A stretch of DNA of 64,000 nt from JBCBKL01 sp038521825. Its GTDB lineage: Bacteria; Pseudomonadota; Alphaproteobacteria; Rhodobacterales; Rhodobacteraceae. The stretch covers positions 138,946 through 202,945 of the forward strand of contig JBCBKL010000004.1 in the NCBI GenBank assembly GCA_038521825.1. The letters run 5' to 3'. Under the pieces are notes generated by a model. That model saw only the letters and a list, made by a program, of their open reading frames with translations. It was not told where the DNA came from and did no database searches. Both the position numbers and the translations under genes were made by a program. Positions 60,967-64,000 of this stretch are shown here, one piece after another; the first letter of the stretch is position 1; each line of letters opens with the position of its first letter.

Positions 60967-61839
60967 ATGCCTTCTTTGAAGGATCTCAAGAACCGGATCG
61001 AAAGCGTGAAGTCCACGCGGAAGATCACCAAAGCCATGCAGATGGTGGCCGCCGCGAAACTGCGGCGGGCACAGGAAGCGGCCGAACAATCGCGCCCATA
61101 TGCCGAACGGTTCAACGCCGTGATGGCGGGTCTCGCCGCATCCGTCGGCGGGTCTGATAGCGCGCCGAAACTGCTGAGTGGCACGGGGTCGGATCAGACC
61201 AACCTGCTGGTTGTCATGACGGCCGAACGGGGACTGTGCGGTGGGTTCAACTCCAACATCGCCAAAATCGCCCGACAAAAAGCACAGGATCTGCTGGCCG
61301 CTGGCAAGACCGTTAAGGTTCTGACGGTCGGCAAGAAAGGCCGGGATGCGCTAAAACGCGATCTCGGGGATCACTTTGTCGGACATATCGACCTGAGCGG
61401 CGTCAAGCGTATGAGCTATGGCGACGCGCAGGGCATCGCCAAGGACATCCTGAACCGTTTCGATGCAGATGAATTCGACGTCGCCACGATCTTTTTCTCG
61501 AAGTTCCAGAACGTGGTCACGCAGATCCCGACGGCGCAGCAGGTGATTCCGTTCGAAGTGCCCGAGGATTACGAGGCGGGCGAGATGCTTTACGACTACG
61601 AACCCGATGAAGAGGCCATCCTGGCTGATCTTCTGCCGCGGGCCGTGGCCACAGCGATCTTCTCAGGCCTGTTGGAAAACGGAGCGTCCGAGCAGGGCGC
61701 CCGGATGAGCGCGATGGACAACGCGACACGGAATGCGGGCGATATGATCGACCGCCTGACGATCCAGTTCAACCGCTCGCGTCAGGCCGTCATCACGAAC
61801 GAGCTGATCGAAATTATTTCCGGCGCGGAAGCGCTGTAA
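60967..61839 (+). CDS. atpG: F1Fo ATP synthase subunit gamma
   Basis: 290 residues. The rotor shaft: N-terminal coiled coil KDLKNRIESVKSTRKITKAM QMVAA, the AERGLCGGFNSNIAK motif near 80-94, and the C-terminal helix NATRNAGDMIDRLTIQFNRS. A GGGAGG ribosome-binding site lies 7 bases upstream. Twelve bases separate it from atpA. Confidence 0.98.
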   Translation: MPSLKDLKNRIESVKSTRKITKAMQMVAAAKLRRAQEAAEQSRPYAERFNAVMAGLAASVGGSDSAPKLLSGTGSDQTNLLVVMTAERGLCGGFNSNIAKIARQKAQDLLAAGKTVKVLTVGKKGRDALKRDLGDHFVGHIDLSGVKRMSYGDAQGIAKDILNRFDADEFDVATIFFSKFQNVVTQIPTAQQVIPFEVPEDYEAGEMLYDYEPDEEAILADLLPRAVATAIFSGLLENGASEQGARMSAMDNATRNAGDMIDRLTIQFNRSRQAVITNELIEIISGAEAL

Positions 61840-61858
61840 GAGACCGGAGACGAAGAGA

Positions 61859-63283
<1,425 letters not shown>

Positions 63284-63294
63284 GGAGAAGCCAG

Positions 63295-63717
63295 ATGGCA
63301 GACATCCAGTTTGACCTCGTCTCGCCCGAGCGGAGCCTTGCTTCGCTCACGGCAGCGGCGGTCCAGATCCCCGGTGCCGATGGCGACATGACGGTCATGG
63401 CCGATCACGCACCGACCATCACGACGCTGCGACCGGGCATTCTCAAGGTTGAGGCATCTGGTGGAACGTCGGAATACATCGTGACCGGTGGCTTTGCAGA
63501 AGTCGGGACGCAGGGCGTATCAGTTTTGGCCGAAAGAGCCGTCGCGCGTGCCGACATGACGCAGGAGCATCTCGACGAGATGTTCGACGCAGCGCAAGAG
63601 GCATACACCCACGCCAAGGATGTGGGCGGCGCTGTGGATGACGCTGCGAAATTTCTGGCGGACATGGTTGCGGTCGGATCCGAGATTGGGCTGAGCACCA
63701 GGCAGCCTGCGCTTTAA
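63295..63717 (+). CDS. atpC: F1Fo ATP synthase subunit epsilon
   Basis: 140 residues. N-terminal beta-barrel with FDLVSPERSLASL, GADGDMTVMADHAPTITTLR and GGFAEVGTQGVSVLAERA, followed by the helical hairpin. Alphaproteobacterial epsilon subunits are weak ATPase inhibitors, the main inhibitor being the zeta subunit, which is not in this window. The last gene of atpHAGDC. Confidence 0.97.
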   Translation: MADIQFDLVSPERSLASLTAAAVQIPGADGDMTVMADHAPTITTLRPGILKVEASGGTSEYIVTGGFAEVGTQGVSVLAERAVARADMTQEHLDEMFDAAQEAYTHAKDVGGAVDDAAKFLADMVAVGSEIGLSTRQPAL

Positions 63718-63721
63718 GAGA

Positions 63722-63736
63722 GGGGGCTCTGCCCCC
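63722..63736 (+). terminator. GC hairpin after atpC
   Basis: GGGGGC-TCT-GCCCCC immediately after the atpC stop is a 6-bp stem with a 3-base loop. No T-run follows, so it may protect the 3' end rather than terminate. Confidence 0.4.
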
Positions 63737-63754
63737 GTCCCTTTGGGCCTCCCC

Positions 63755-63833
63755 CGGCGTATTGATCGACGAGAAGAAGCGGGCCGTCCTTTGATCGGGT
63801 CGGTCCTTCATGTTCCGGAAATACTCCGGAGGG
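63755..63833. repeat. Inverted pair of a GTATT-containing intergenic motif
   Basis: CGGCGTATTGATCGACGAGA (from 63755) and, on the other strand, CGGAGTATTTCCGGAACATG (from 63831 leftwards) are related, each followed by GAAG. They resemble short degenerate motifs that I recall as common in Rhodobacterales intergenic regions. The similarity is partial and the identification tentative. Confidence 0.35.
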
Positions 63834-64000
63834 AGGCTCCAACAGAGCCCCTTTCGTCGGGTGTGATCGGGCAACGCCCTCCGGCCGCTGGCGGGTGCTT
63901 TCCGCAGCGGCTCGGCCGTTTTCGGTTGTCATCAAGGATCTGGCGGGCCCGCCATGCCGGCATGAACCCCCCGGCACACCGCATTTCCGCCGCCATGGCG
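63834..64000. other. Right edge, no supported gene
   Basis: Open frames on the minus strand extend to the window end but lack ribosome-binding sites and family similarity, and their composition is that of GC-rich noncoding DNA. A gene may begin beyond the edge. Confidence 0.4.

Noticed and set aside
63714..63996. Minus-strand frames at the right edge
   Set aside because: No family match, no ribosome-binding site, and overlap with hairpin and repeat sequence.

Overview
The window is GC-rich chromosomal DNA from an alphaproteobacterium, almost certainly a marine Rhodobacterales (Roseobacter-group) species. The evidence is the gene content and order: an F1 ATPase operon in the order delta-alpha-gamma-beta-epsilon without the Fo genes, a 44-residue aa3-type oxidase subunit IV, a YqgE / DsbD-alpha pair, a DUF6173 protein, a poly-hydroxybutyrate phaA/phaB pair, a long DmdC-type acyl-CoA dehydrogenase and a clpA beginning with GTG. 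Most of the window is ordinary core genome with tightly packed genes and frequent 4-base ATGA/TTGA overlaps. I saw no rRNA, tRNA, CRISPR array, insertion sequence or prophage gene.

Layout. 0-1.2 kb: pyrB and an overlapping small gene leaving the window on the left. 1.2-8.8 kb: a membrane-anchored unknown, a uracil-DNA glycosylase lacking most iron-sulfur cysteines, a LysE exporter, moaB, and an RND efflux adaptor/pump pair. 8.8-14.3 kb: DsbD-alpha-like protein, YqgE, a lipoprotein, the small oxidase subunit, DUF6173, a metallo-beta-lactamase-fold hydrolase and an acyl-CoA dehydrogenase. 14.5-20.5 kb: Sua5/TsaC, AzlCD, then a compact molybdenum-cofactor run fdhD-mobA-mobB-moeA in which MoeA is fused to an N-terminal RNase-H-like (DUF429-type) domain. 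20.5-29.1 kb: greA, ETF:ubiquinone oxidoreductase, a TPR protein, ispE, a long-chain polyprenyl diphosphate synthase and a TrmN6-like methyltransferase. 29.1-36 kb: LysR regulator, a 39-residue protein with its own terminator, phaB, phaA, an EAL phosphodiesterase, rpsD, a methyltransferase and a sulfotransferase-like gene. 36-40.5 kb: a YqiJ/YqiK (flotillin) pair whose YqiK lacks its middle, then hisC, a TyrA-type dehydrogenase and an extensin-family protein.

About 40.5-47.6 kb is different: an accessory stretch with two decayed genes (an alpha/beta hydrolase with two in-frame stops, and a LysR regulator broken by frameshifts), an 870-base gap without a convincing gene, and two intact regulator-target modules. 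One is a LacI-family regulator divergent from a RidA protein and a Tat-exported haloperoxidase-like hydrolase, with two LacI-type operators 22 bp apart in front of ridA. The other is an Rrf2-family regulator divergent from a thioredoxin-reductase-like flavoprotein.

47.6-64 kb returns to core genes: DUF2125, ChaC, a MotA/TolQ/ExbB-like plus OmpA/MotB-like pair with very long helical extensions, an M23 peptidase, clpA, gloB, a methyltransferase, a secreted unknown and atpHAGDC. The best candidate for a poorly described system is the ion-channel/OmpA pair at 49.3-52.6 kb, which looks like a stator-type motor with a long cytoplasmic tail on one subunit and a roughly 490-residue periplasmic coiled coil on the other.
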